Shown here piece after piece: positions 37,989 to 47,062 of a stretch of DNA of 64,000 nt. The stretch comes from Pseudomonas asuensis (lineage in GTDB: Bacteria; Pseudomonadota; Gammaproteobacteria; Pseudomonadales; Pseudomonadaceae). The first letter of the stretch is position 1. Every line of letters starts with the position of its first letter. The notes under the pieces are model-generated. The model was not told the origin of the DNA. It worked only from the letters and a program-made list of their open reading frames with translations, and searched no databases. Where the stretch lies: positions 62,001 through 126,000 of the forward strand of contig NZ_BMNW01000002.1 of NCBI RefSeq assembly GCF_014646755.1. The letters run 5' to 3'. A program made the translations under genes and the position numbers.

Positions 37989-40900
37989 GACAGCACCTCC
38001 TGTGCGGCGACGCGGCGCTGAGCACGACGCTCTACGAACGCACGGATCAGCACATAGAACAATGGGGTCAGTAACAGGCCAAAGAAGGTCACACCCAGCA
38101 TGCCGGAGAACACCGCGACGCCCATGGCATGGCGCATCTCGGCACCGGCACCGGTAGACGTTACCAGAGGCACTACACCCATAATGAAGGCAAAGCTGGT
38201 CATCAGGATTGGGCGTAGACGTAACCGGCACGCTTCCAATACGGCGGCCACACGGTCCATGCCTTCCTCCTGTTTATCCTTGGCGAACTCCACAATCAGA
38301 ATGGCGTTTTTACAGGCCAGACCGACCAGAACGATCAAGCCAATCTGCGTGAAGATATTGTTATCGCTGCCAGACAGGATGACCCCTGTGATGGCGCACA
38401 GGAGCGTCATCGGTACGATAAGAATCACGGCGAGCGGCAAGCTCCAGCTCTCGTATTGTGCGGCAAGCACCAGGAAGGCCAGTAGTACGCACAGTGGGAA
38501 GACCAGGAAGGCTGTATTGCCCGAGAGGATTTGCTGGTAAGTCAGCTCGGTCCACTCATAGGTCATGCCATTGGGCAGCTCTTCCTTCATGAGCTTTTCC
38601 AGGGCCGCTTGTGCCTGGCCGGAGCTGTAGCCCGGAGCTGGTGCGCCATTGATTTCAGCGGTAATAAAGCCGTTGTAGTGCATTACCCGATCGGGGCCGG
38701 CGCTGTCACTTACCTTGACGAACGTAGACAGTGGCACCATCTCGCCCAAATTGTTACGCACTTTCAACTGGCCAATCTGGTCAGGCTCAAGACGGAATTG
38801 CTGATCACCCTGTACGTTGACCTGGAAGGTACGGCCAAAGCGGTTGAAGTCGTTGGCATACAGCGAGCCCAGGTAGACTTGCAGCGTATCGAAGATGTCG
38901 CTGATCGCAACGCCGTGGGTCTTGGCTTTCTCTCGGTCGATATCAGCATCGATTTGAGGAACGTTAACCTGATAGCTGGAGAACAGACCTGCCAGTTCCG
39001 GTACATTTTGGCTTTTCGCAATGATGTTCTGCGTTTGGACGAACAGCTCGTTGTAGCCCAGATTGCCCCTGTCCTCAACCTGAACACGGAAGCCGCCGAT
39101 GCTACCCAGGCCCTGAACCGGTGGAGGCGGGAAGATCGCAATGATCGAGTCCTGGATTGAACTGAACTTGCCGTTGAGTGCGCCTGCAATCGCATTAGCG
39201 GATAGGTTCGGGTCCTTGCGCTCCTCGAATGGCTTGAGTGTCACGAAGACAATGCCGCTGTTGGGGCTGTTGGTAAAACCATTGATGGACAGACCCGGAA
39301 AGGCGACGGTGCTTTCCACGCCCGGATACTTGAGCGCAATGTCGGACATACGCTTGATGACGTCCTCGGTGCGGTCCAGCGTAGAGGCATCGGGCAATTG
39401 GGCGAAAGCCACCAGGTATTGCTTGTCCTGTTGGGGCACGAAGCCGGTTGGCGTACTCGACAGACCAAAAATAGTCAGTGCCATCAGACCGGCATAGACG
39501 ACCAGGGCAATCGATCCGCGGCGAAGCACACGAGCCACTACACCTACATAGCTATTGCTGGCGCGCTCGAAGAAGCGGTTAAACGGTGCGAACAGCCAGC
39601 TGCCCAGCAGGCGATCCAGTAGACGAGAAAAACGGTCCTTGGGCGCATCATGTCCCTTGAGCAATACGGCAGCCAGTGCAGGGGAGAGCGTAAGTGAGTT
39701 AAAGGCTGAAATGACTGTTGAAATAGCAATTGTCAGCGCAAATTGCCGGTAGAACTGTCCCGTTAACCCCGAGATGAATGCAGTCGGTACAAACACGGCG
39801 CATAGCACTAGAGCGGTGGCAACAATGGGGCCGGTTACTTCTCGCATAGCGCGCTGGGTCGCGGCAACCGGTGAGAGGCCTAGCCCGATGTTCCGCTCGA
39901 CGTTTTCGACCACCACAATGGCGTCATCCACCACAATCCCGATCGCTAATACCAGCCCAAAAAGAGAAAGGGCATTCAACGAAAACCCGAACAGGTGCAT
40001 CAGGGCGAATGTGCCGATCAGGGAAACCGGAACAGCTGCCAGCGGAATGATGGAAGCGCGCCAGGTTTGTAGGAACAACACTACAACCAGGACGACCAGT
40101 ATGATGGCCTCAAACAGCGTATGTACAACCGCCTCAATGGAGCCGCGAACGAAAATGGTGGGGTCATAGACAATGGAGTAGTCCATGCCCTGCGGAAAGC
40201 TCTTCTTGAGGTCAGCCATCCTTGCCCGTACCTGATTGGACAGGTCGATCGCATTAGAGCCGGGGCGTTGGAAGATCGGTATGGCGACGGCGGGTTTATT
40301 GTCCAATAGCGAGCGCAGGGCGTATTGGTTCGAGCCCAACTCAACACGGGCAATATCCCTCACACGGGTGATTTCACCGTTTGCACCGGCCCGTACAATA
40401 ATGTTCTCGAACTCTTCCTCATTGACCAGGCGGCCTTGTGTATTGATGGCCAGCTGGAAGCTGTTCGCATTGGGAGCAGGCGGAGCGCCCAGGGAGCCTG
40501 CCGCTACTTGGCGGTTCTGCTCGCGAATGGCGTTCACTACGTCAGTGGCCGTGAGGCCGCGGGAAGCTACCTTGTTTGGATCGAGCCATACGCGAAGTGA
40601 ATATTCACCCATGCCAAACAGCTGTACATCGCCCACACCGTCCAAGCGGGATAGCTCATCCTTGATGTTGATTAGCGCGTAGTTGGACAGGTAGAGCATG
40701 TCATAACGCTCATCAGGCGAGGTGAGATGCACTACCATCGCAAGGTCTGGTGAAGCCTTGTCAGCCGTTACGCCCAAGCGCTGCACTTCTTCAGGCAGTT
40801 TGGGTAGGGTACGGGTTACGCGGTTTTGAACCTGCACCTGCGCCGTATCCAGGTCTGTGCCCAGCGCGAAGGTGACCGTCAAGGTCATCTTGCCATCGGC

Positions 40901-41155
40901 GGTAGCCTGGGACGACATGTAGAGCATATGTTCGACGCCGTTCATGGCCTGCTCCAGCGGAGCTGCCACGGTCTCGCCGATCACCTTTGGGTTGGCGCCC
41001 GGGAAAGTTGCGCGAACCACTACCGTGGGCGGCACTACCTCAGGGTATTCACTGATGGGAAGTTGAAAGAGCGAGACGGCTCCGCCGATCAAGATAATCA
41101 GCGAGAGAACGGCCGCGAAAATGGGACGCTTGATGAAGAACTGTGAGAAGTTCAT
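37985..41155 (-). CDS. mexF: RND efflux pump MexF
   Basis: A 1056-residue, 12-helix RND pump of the HAE1 group. It starts MNFSQFFIKRPIFAAVLSLIIL and carries [18 protein letters not shown] in TM4 and GLACKNAILIVEFAKDKQEEG in TM10. The sequence follows remembered MexF closely throughout. It is homotrimeric, driven by proton motive force. mexE is 94 bases upstream, with a hairpin in the gap; AAAGGA precedes the ATG. Confidence 0.96.
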   Translation of the reverse strand: MNFSQFFIKRPIFAAVLSLIILIGGAVSLFQLPISEYPEVVPPTVVVRATFPGANPKVIGETVAAPLEQAMNGVEHMLYMSSQATADGKMTLTVTFALGTDLDTAQVQVQNRVTRTLPKLPEEVQRLGVTADKASPDLAMVVHLTSPDERYDMLYLSNYALINIKDELSRLDGVGDVQLFGMGEYSLRVWLDPNKVASRGLTATDVVNAIREQNRQVAAGSLGAPPAPNANSFQLAINTQGRLVNEEEFENIIVRAGANGEITRVRDIARVELGSNQYALRSLLDNKPAVAIPIFQRPGSNAIDLSNQVRARMADLKKSFPQGMDYSIVYDPTIFVRGSIEAVVHTLFEAIILVVLVVVLFLQTWRASIIPLAAVPVSLIGTFALMHLFGFSLNALSLFGLVLAIGIVVDDAIVVVENVERNIGLGLSPVAATQRAMREVTGPIVATALVLCAVFVPTAFISGLTGQFYRQFALTIAISTVISAFNSLTLSPALAAVLLKGHDAPKDRFSRLLDRLLGSWLFAPFNRFFERASNSYVGVVARVLRRGSIALVVYAGLMALTIFGLSSTPTGFVPQQDKQYLVAFAQLPDASTLDRTEDVIKRMSDIALKYPGVESTVAFPGLSINGFTNSPNSGIVFVTLKPFEERKDPNLSANAIAGALNGKFSSIQDSIIAIFPPPPVQGLGSIGGFRVQVEDRGNLGYNELFVQTQNIIAKSQNVPELAGLFSSYQVNVPQIDADIDREKAKTHGVAISDIFDTLQVYLGSLYANDFNRFGRTFQVNVQGDQQFRLEPDQIGQLKVRNNLGEMVPLSTFVKVSDSAGPDRVMHYNGFITAEINGAPAPGYSSGQAQAALEKLMKEELPNGMTYEWTELTYQQILSGNTAFLVFPLCVLLAFLVLAAQYESWSLPLAVILIVPMTLLCAITGVILSGSDNNIFTQIGLIVLVGLACKNAILIVEFAKDKQEEGMDRVAAVLEACRLRLRPILMTSFAFIMGVVPLVTSTGAGAEMRHAMGVAVFSGMLGVTFFGLLLTPLFYVLIRAFVERRAQRRVAAQEVLS

Positions 41156-41194
41156 CGGACCATTCCTTTGTAAACGCGAGCAACAGGGAACCGT

Positions 41195-41215
41195 CGCTCT
41201 TCGGGCGGAAGAGCG
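41195..41215 (-). repeat. Hairpin between mexE and mexF
   Basis: CGCTCTTC (41195-41202) pairs exactly with GAAGAGCG (41208-41215) around five bases. It could tune relative mexE and mexF expression by mRNA processing or pausing; no T-run, so not a strong terminator. Confidence 0.5.
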
Positions 41216-41249
41216 AGGCGTATAGGCTTGGCAGCAGGGTTAGGTGTAC

Positions 41250-42482
41250 TTAACGACGTGGATCGTTGGCTGTGAGCTGGATAGGCTTGTCTTGCACGGA
41301 CAAGCTTTTCGCAACCAGTTCTCGCTGGTGCTTGAGAGCAGCAAGAGTGGCGTCGTCAGCCATGGGTACGACTTGAGCGTCAGCCTGGACACCGGGTCGG
41401 ATACGTTGCAAGCCGTTAATGATGATCTTGTCATTGCTGGCCAAACCTGTACGGACGATACGCAGTCCCTCGATTTTCGGGCCCAGCTCAACCGAGCGGT
41501 AATCCACAGTGCCGTCATCCTTCACGACCAATACGTATTTTTTGCCCAGGTCGGTGCCAACGGCTTCATCTTTGATCAACATGGCGTCATAGGTGCCGCT
41601 ACCAACCAGTTTCAACCGCGCATAGAGGCCGGGCGTGAACTGGCCATCGGTATTATCAAATACAGCGCGTCCACGGATGGTGCCGGTGCGAGGGTCAACC
41701 TGATTGTCAACAAAGTCCATTTTGCCTAGATGAGGGTGGCCCGCTTCGCTGGAAAGGCCCATGAAAACGGGACTGGCTTCGCCTCGTACACCCTGGCGTT
41801 TCAAGTTCGCATATTTAAGGAAAACGCGCTCGTCCGCATCGAAATACGCATAAACCTTATCGGTTGATACCAGGCTGGTAAGCTGGCTTTCGCCGGCGTT
41901 TACAAGGTTGCCTGCCGTCACTTCAGCCCGACCAACGCGGCCTGTAATGGGGGCAGTCACTTGAGTAAAACTCAGGTTCAGGCGGGCTGCCTCCAGTTCG
42001 GCCTGAGTAGCGGCCAGGGTGGCCTTGGCCTCTAATGCTTCGCTGGTCCGCGCGTCAGCCACTTCAGCAGAAATAGCGTTGCTTGAACGCAGACGCTCAC
42101 CACGTTGCGCTTCATTCTGAGCGCGATCCAAGTGAGCTTTTGCCTGTTGCAACTGCGCCTCCAGGCGTTTCACTTCGGCCTGAAAGGGGCGGGGGTCGAT
42201 CTGGAACAACAAATCGCCTTTCTTGATCAATGCGCCTTCGTGAAAAACGACGCGATCGATATAGCCTGAAACACGTGGGCGAATAACAACAGACTCAGGT
42301 GCTTCGAGGCGGCCTGTAACCTCGTCCCATTCCGTAATCGGTTGTTGGATGACCTGAGCGGCGCTGACCTTGGGCTTGGCTGGTGCTGTGGCCGATGCAT
42401 CAGGCTTGTTGTCGCAGGCGCTGAGTAATAGCACGCTGGCCAAGGCCAGAGAAGATCGCCAGAGAGTCGAAGACTGTTCCAT
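41250..42482 (-). CDS. mexE: RND efflux periplasmic adaptor MexE
   Basis: 410 residues from the ATG at 42482; 23 further open codons upstream do not look like a leader. The signal peptide ends LLLSAC, giving a lipidated Cys. The lipoyl halves (GYIDRVVFHEGALIKKGDLLFQIDPRPFQ in part, and SFTQVTAPITGRVGRAEVTAGN) flank a coiled-coil hairpin (about 100-165). Beta-barrel and membrane-proximal domains follow. It joins MexF to OprN. Expression is expected to be activated by MexT from the site at 42569-42592. Confidence 0.94.
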   Translation of the reverse strand: MEQSSTLWRSSLALASVLLLSACDNKPDASATAPAKPKVSAAQVIQQPITEWDEVTGRLEAPESVVIRPRVSGYIDRVVFHEGALIKKGDLLFQIDPRPFQAEVKRLEAQLQQAKAHLDRAQNEAQRGERLRSSNAISAEVADARTSEALEAKATLAATQAELEAARLNLSFTQVTAPITGRVGRAEVTAGNLVNAGESQLTSLVSTDKVYAYFDADERVFLKYANLKRQGVRGEASPVFMGLSSEAGHPHLGKMDFVDNQVDPRTGTIRGRAVFDNTDGQFTPGLYARLKLVGSGTYDAMLIKDEAVGTDLGKKYVLVVKDDGTVDYRSVELGPKIEGLRIVRTGLASNDKIIINGLQRIRPGVQADAQVVPMADDATLAALKHQRELVAKSLSVQDKPIQLTANDPRR

Positions 42483-42568
42483 GTTCGTTTCCGCCGGGCA
42501 AAATGAGGAAAATTTAAGTAAGGCGGAGTCTGGCCTAAGGGTTTGACTCAATCGAATCGAACACTCTG

Positions 42569-42592
42569 AATTTAACTATCAACCAAAATGAT
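42569..42592 (-). promoter_or_regulatory. MexT-binding site candidate upstream of mexE
   Basis: On the minus strand the sequence reads ATCA-N5-GTTGAT-N4-AAATT. The published MexT box, as I remember it, is ATCA-N5-GTCGAT-N4-ACYAT. ATCA and five of six central bases match with exact spacing. It lies 87 bases before the mexE ATG. Confidence 0.65.
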
Positions 42593-42651
42593 GAAAGGCT
42601 TCGAATATATCAATAGCAGACTATCTTTTCTTGAATAATACCAGCCCTTTA

Positions 42652-43566
42652 CTACAAGCTATCAGGATCACCCACAAACATTTGTATACGAGCACGTAAC
42701 CAGCGTTCGGCAGGGTCGTTGTCGTGGACACCGCTCCAGGCCATCGAGAGCTCAAAAGACTGAACCTCCAGGGGCGGATCTTCGATACGCAATCCACCAT
42801 TGGATGCCAGTACCTGAGCGGTATAGTCCGGTACGGTGGCAAGCAAATCCGTATTGGTCAGCAGTGTTCCCAAACCATTGAATTGGGGAACAGCCAGAAC
42901 GACGCGTCTTTGCTTGCCCACGGTGGCAAGCGCATCATCAATAAAGCCACTTAAATCTCCTGCAGGAGACACGAGTGCATGAGGGCGCGTGCAAAAGTCT
43001 TCCAGGGTCAGTGTGCCGGGAATGGAGTCTGCCCGGAGTACCTTGGAGCGAGAGCGGCGCAAGGTCTTGCGTTTGGCGTTAGCAGGTAGCTCCGAGGTAT
43101 AGGTAACGCCTACTGTGATTTCACCGGAAGCCAGCTGGCTGGAAATGTTCAGGTAATTGGTACGGCGTATGACGAGTGCGACTCCGGGCGCTTCTGCGCG
43201 AAGGCGCCTGAGCAGTGGCGGCAGCAGGGCAAACTCTACGTCGTCTGATAGGCCAATACGAAACACCCGATCGGCACTGGCCGGTTCGAAATTCTGCGCA
43301 CGGCTCATGGCCGAGGAGATCGAGTCCAGCGCAGGCGAAAGCAGGCTGAAGATCTCCATGGCACGGGGTGTAGGCTCCATCGTGCGGCCGGTGCGGACCA
43401 GTAAGGGGTCATCAAAAAGGCTGCGTAGACGGGCAAGGGCGGCACTGATCGCAGGCTGGCCCAGGAAAAGCTTTTCTGCTGCTCGGGTGACGCTTCGCTC
43501 GCGCATCAACGTCTCGAACACAATCAACAGGTTGAGGTCTACTCGGCGAAGATCGTTGCGATTCAT
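42652..43566 (-). CDS. mexT: LysR-type activator MexT
   Basis: A 304-residue LysR regulator. The N-terminal winged helix-turn-helix (LNLLIVFETLMRERSVTRAAEKLFLGQPAISAALARLR in pieces, about residues 12-50) is very close to remembered MexT. The C-terminal effector domain begins VFRIGLSDDVEFALLPPLLRRL and keeps PHALVSPAGDLSG and VVLAVPQF. MexT is a redox-responsive activator of mexEF-oprN and mexS. The frame is intact, with no sign of the 8-bp insertion known to inactivate mexT in some PAO1 lines. It is upstream of mexE on the same strand and divergent from mexS. Confidence 0.95.
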   Translation of the reverse strand: MNRNDLRRVDLNLLIVFETLMRERSVTRAAEKLFLGQPAISAALARLRSLFDDPLLVRTGRTMEPTPRAMEIFSLLSPALDSISSAMSRAQNFEPASADRVFRIGLSDDVEFALLPPLLRRLRAEAPGVALVIRRTNYLNISSQLASGEITVGVTYTSELPANAKRKTLRRSRSKVLRADSIPGTLTLEDFCTRPHALVSPAGDLSGFIDDALATVGKQRRVVLAVPQFNGLGTLLTNTDLLATVPDYTAQVLASNGGLRIEDPPLEVQSFELSMAWSGVHDNDPAERWLRARIQMFVGDPDSL

Positions 43567-43644
43567 GGTGTGCCCTTAACCGTGGCCATGCACTTGTTCG
43601 AGCGCATGAGACTGTAGTGTGTCGGGTGCGGCGTCAAGCCTTGC

Positions 43645-43668
43645 ATCATTGGCATTCATGACAACTAT
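43645..43668 (+). promoter_or_regulatory. MexT-binding site candidate between mexT and mexS
   Basis: ATCA-N5-ATTCAT-N4-ACTAT matches the recalled MexT box ATCA-N5-GTCGAT-N4-ACYAT in both outer blocks and three of six central bases with exact spacing. It is 78 bases from each of the divergent starts, so one site could serve both. Confidence 0.6.
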
Positions 43669-43745
43669 CGATACGGGCGGGTAGCGTTGAGGCGCCAGCT
43701 TGGATACAGTCCGTAGCCATACGGAATCCACCAAAGAGGTTTGCG

Positions 43746-44762
43746 ATGTCCCGTGTGATTCGCTTTCACCAGTTCGGCAGTGCTAATGTCCTGTGCTGCG
43801 AAAACCAACCCACTCCTGAACCTGGTGCAGGGGAAGTGCTGGTGCGTGTACAGGCGCTGGGTGTGTGCTGGGGTGACGTGCTCTGGCGTCAGAACCTGGC
43901 CGATGAGCCTGCTTCGCTGCCCGCTGGGTTCGGCTCTGAGCTGGCGGGTGAGGTTGTGTCCGTGGGCGAGGGCGTCCATCATTTCAAGCCAGGCATGCGT
44001 GTGGCCAGTTTTCCTGCGCACTCGGTCAATCAGTATCCGGCCAGCGGCGATATGGTTGTAATGCCCCAGCAGTCATTGACTGAATACCCTGACACGCTGA
44101 CGCCAGCTGAAGCAGCTGTTCACTATGCGGGGCTGCTCCTGGCCTATTTTGCCCTGGTGGACTTGGCTCAGCTCAAAGCTGGACAGCAGGTACTGGTGAC
44201 TGAGGCCAGCAATTGTGTCGGGCCATCCGTTGTTCAACTTGCAACGGCACTGGGTGCTCAGGTCATTGCGGCCACCAGTGAGTCGGAAAACCGTGCCTTG
44301 CTCAAAGAGCTGGGTGCCGTTAAGGTCGTTTCGACTGACGAGCAGGATCTGGTGTTGGAAGTAGAGCGCTTCACCGAGAGCCGTGGCGTTGAGATTGTAT
44401 TGGACGCACTGTGTGGTCCGCAGCTGTCTCGCCTGGGTGATATTGCCGCTACACGTGGCAAGCTCATCATCTATGGTATGGGCGGTGGTAATGAAGCGTC
44501 TTTCCCCGCCTGCGCAGCGTTCAAGAAGCATTTGCAGATTTTCCGCCACAGTGTCCTGGATTTTACAGGCCATCCCGAGCTTGGCCTGGAGCCACACACC
44601 GAGGCGGTACAGCGAGCGTTGGCGGTGATCAATCAAATGACGCGAGACGGTCTGCTCAAGCCCATCGTTGCGCATACGCTGCCATTCGATCAATTCGTGG
44701 AAGCCCACCGGCTTGTTGAAAACGAATGTCTCAAGGGTCGCGTCGTTCTGACCGTCCAATAA
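43746..44762 (+). CDS. mexS: Quinone oxidoreductase-like protein MexS
   Basis: A 338-residue zinc-type MDR alcohol dehydrogenase/quinone reductase family protein. The GroES-like N-terminal domain contains GVCWGDVLWRQN and GFGSELAGEVVSVGEGV. The Rossmann domain contains QVLVTEASNCVGPSVVQLATALGAQVIAAT, in which the usual glycine-rich loop is altered to ASNCVG. MexS protects against electrophile stress, and its loss activates MexT and mexEF-oprN in P. aeruginosa. Divergent from mexT, as in that species. Confidence 0.92.
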   Translation: MSRVIRFHQFGSANVLCCENQPTPEPGAGEVLVRVQALGVCWGDVLWRQNLADEPASLPAGFGSELAGEVVSVGEGVHHFKPGMRVASFPAHSVNQYPASGDMVVMPQQSLTEYPDTLTPAEAAVHYAGLLLAYFALVDLAQLKAGQQVLVTEASNCVGPSVVQLATALGAQVIAATSESENRALLKELGAVKVVSTDEQDLVLEVERFTESRGVEIVLDALCGPQLSRLGDIAATRGKLIIYGMGGGNEASFPACAAFKKHLQIFRHSVLDFTGHPELGLEPHTEAVQRALAVINQMTRDGLLKPIVAHTLPFDQFVEAHRLVENECLKGRVVLTVQ

Positions 44763-45040
44763 GTGCATGGGTGACGCGTATGCAGCGCATCGCCCGGCCA
44801 ACCTGAGTTTCTCTCCTTCCTGTACAGGCAGCTGGGCCAACCGTTCGGCTGCTTGCAACTTATCTCTCTCAATAGCCTGAACTTTTCCCTTGGGTGTCTG
44901 CTCAGTATTTCATACCTATTGGGCTCAGCGCGGTAGAGGCTACGCCTTGTTGCCGCACCCGCCATAAGGCATCGAAGGATGTTCCGATCGCCGGAAGCTG
45001 GGCATGAGCCAGCCAACAGCACTTTAAGGAGTCAGGCTCG

Positions 45041-47044
45041 ATGTCGAATACCGATCTCCCCGGTTCACTCGCGTATTTACCTTATGACCCGGAAACGGCG
45101 TCGCAAACCCCAAGAATTGCTATCGAGTCGGTTAGCCCAGCAGTGGATAATGGACAATTCGCTGCCAAGGGCATTGCTGGCCAGCCCATTACCGTAAAGG
45201 CTACTATCTTTGCCGATGGGCACGACAAGCTTGCCGCCTGCGTATTGTGGCGGGTGGAAGGGGCAGAGGACTGGCAGCAAGTACCGCTGGAGCTGCAAAC
45301 CAATGATCTGTGGATGTGTGAGTTCACGCCGGTACAGGTCGCTCGACATGAGTTTGTTGTTCAGGCATGGTGGGATGTCTATGGCAGCTACCGTTATGAG
45401 CTTGAAAAGAAGTACGGTGCTGGCGTGCCGATTGGACTTGAGCTCCAAGAGGGCCGTATCCACTTAGAGCAGGCCTTGGCACGTGCAGACGAAGGGGTCC
45501 GTCCGGGTTTGGAGTCCTTGCTGGCGCGCTTTGATCAATGCGCTACAGAAGGTGACAAGGTTGCGTTGTTGCTCAGCTCCGAAACCGAGCGCACCATGCG
45601 TGATGCCGATGCTTATCCCCATCTTACGCATAGCGTTGAGTATCCGCTGGACATCGAGCGTCTCAAGGCGCAGTTCGCTAGCTGGTATGAGCTTTTCCCC
45701 CGTTCCATCACGAATGATCCCCAGCGTCACGGCACTTTCCGGGATGTGATTGGGGAGTTGCCGCGTGTACGGGATATGGGTTTTGATGTCCTGTACTTTC
45801 CACCCATTCACCCCATTGGCCTTGCGCACCGTAAGGGCAAAAACAATACCCTTGGTGCTGGCCCTGATCAGCCAGGCAGCCCTTATGCCATTGGTAGCCC
45901 CGATGGTGGTCACGATGCGGTGCATCCAGAACTCGGTACGCTTGAAGATTTTCGCGCGCTGGTTGCCGCAGCGGCCGAACATGGTCTGGAAATCGCACTC
46001 GACTTTGCTATCCAGTGTTCACCTGATCACCCCTGGCTCAAGGAGCATCCGGGCTGGTTCTCCTGGCGTCCGGATGGGTCCATGCGTTATGCGGAAAATC
46101 CACCGAAGAAGTACCAGGACATCGTCAACGTAGATTTTTATGCAAAAGACTCTGTTCCAGAGCTCTGGCTTGCGCTGCGTGATGTGGTCTGGCATTGGGT
46201 AGAGCAGGGCGTGAAGATCTTCCGGGTCGATAACCCACACACCAAACCATTGCCCTTTTGGGAATGGCTGATTGCTGATATCCGTGATCGTGATCCAGAG
46301 GTTATGTTCCTGGCCGAGGCCTTTACCAAGCCGGCCATGATGGCGCGATTGGGCAAGGTGGGGTATTCGCAAAGCTATACCTATTTCACTTGGCGCAATA
46401 CGAAGGCCGAACTGACCGAGTATTTCACTCAACTCAATAGCTCTCCCTGGCGCGAGTGCTATCGTCCTAACTTCTTCGTCAATACGCCAGACATCAATCC
46501 GACTTTCCTGCAAACCAGTGGACGTCCCGGCTTTCTGATCCGGGCAGCATTGGCCACTATGGGATCAGGTTTGTGGGGTATGTATGCAGGCTTCGAGCTG
46601 TGCGAAGGCGCTCCCTTGACGCCTGGCAAAGAAGAGTATCTGGATTCCGAGAAGTATGAGCTACGTCCGCGTAATTGGTATGCGCCGGGCAACATCATGG
46701 CTGAAGTTGCGCAGCTCAATCGGATTCGTAAGCAGAACCCTGCCCTCCAGACTCATCTGGGGATCACGTTCTATAACGTCTTTAATGACAACATTATCCT
46801 GTTCGGTAAGTACACGCCCGATCTCAGTAATTTCGTCCTCGTGGCAATCAATCTTGATCCCCATAACGCCCAGGAAGGCCAATTTGAACTCCCCCTGTGG
46901 GAATTCGGACTTGATGATAATGCCTCCATGCATGGTGAAGACCTCATGACCGGCCACCGCTGGACATGGCACGGGAAAAACCAATGGACGCGTCTTGATC
47001 CTTCCATGCCGTTTGGCATATGGCGTATCCGCCCGGCCATTTAG
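45041..47044 (+). CDS. glgE: Alpha-1,4-glucan:maltose-1-phosphate maltosyltransferase GlgE
   Basis: 667 residues, GH13_3. It adds maltosyl units from maltose-1-phosphate to the non-reducing end of alpha-glucans. An N-terminal Ig-like domain (about 25-130) with AWWDVYGSYRYELEKKY is followed by a helical insert and the TIM barrel. The nucleophile is Asp397 in FRVDNPHTKP and the acid/base Glu426 in MFLAEAFTKP; both are intact. AAGGAGT lies eight bases before the ATG. First gene of glgE-treS/mak-glgB; the next starts 18 bases after its stop. Together they form the GlgE glucan pathway starting from trehalose. Confidence 0.96.
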   Translation: MSNTDLPGSLAYLPYDPETASQTPRIAIESVSPAVDNGQFAAKGIAGQPITVKATIFADGHDKLAACVLWRVEGAEDWQQVPLELQTNDLWMCEFTPVQVARHEFVVQAWWDVYGSYRYELEKKYGAGVPIGLELQEGRIHLEQALARADEGVRPGLESLLARFDQCATEGDKVALLLSSETERTMRDADAYPHLTHSVEYPLDIERLKAQFASWYELFPRSITNDPQRHGTFRDVIGELPRVRDMGFDVLYFPPIHPIGLAHRKGKNNTLGAGPDQPGSPYAIGSPDGGHDAVHPELGTLEDFRALVAAAAEHGLEIALDFAIQCSPDHPWLKEHPGWFSWRPDGSMRYAENPPKKYQDIVNVDFYAKDSVPELWLALRDVVWHWVEQGVKIFRVDNPHTKPLPFWEWLIADIRDRDPEVMFLAEAFTKPAMMARLGKVGYSQSYTYFTWRNTKAELTEYFTQLNSSPWRECYRPNFFVNTPDINPTFLQTSGRPGFLIRAALATMGSGLWGMYAGFELCEGAPLTPGKEEYLDSEKYELRPRNWYAPGNIMAEVAQLNRIRKQNPALQTHLGITFYNVFNDNIILFGKYTPDLSNFVLVAINLDPHNAQEGQFELPLWEFGLDDNASMHGEDLMTGHRWTWHGKNQWTRLDPSMPFGIWRIRPAI

Positions 47045-47062
47045 GCCAAAGGAAGACTATAA

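Noticed and set aside
36597-38231. Longer oprN reading frame starting at 38231
   Set aside because: The extra 81 codons lie within mexF and precede an obvious lipoprotein signal peptide at 37988.
38531-39160. Open frame of 209 codons opposite mexF
   Set aside because: Antisense shadow of a secure RND gene, no protein-like features.
44073-44858. Open frame of 261 codons opposite mexS
   Set aside because: Shadow of mexS codon bias; the mexS product aligns over its whole length.
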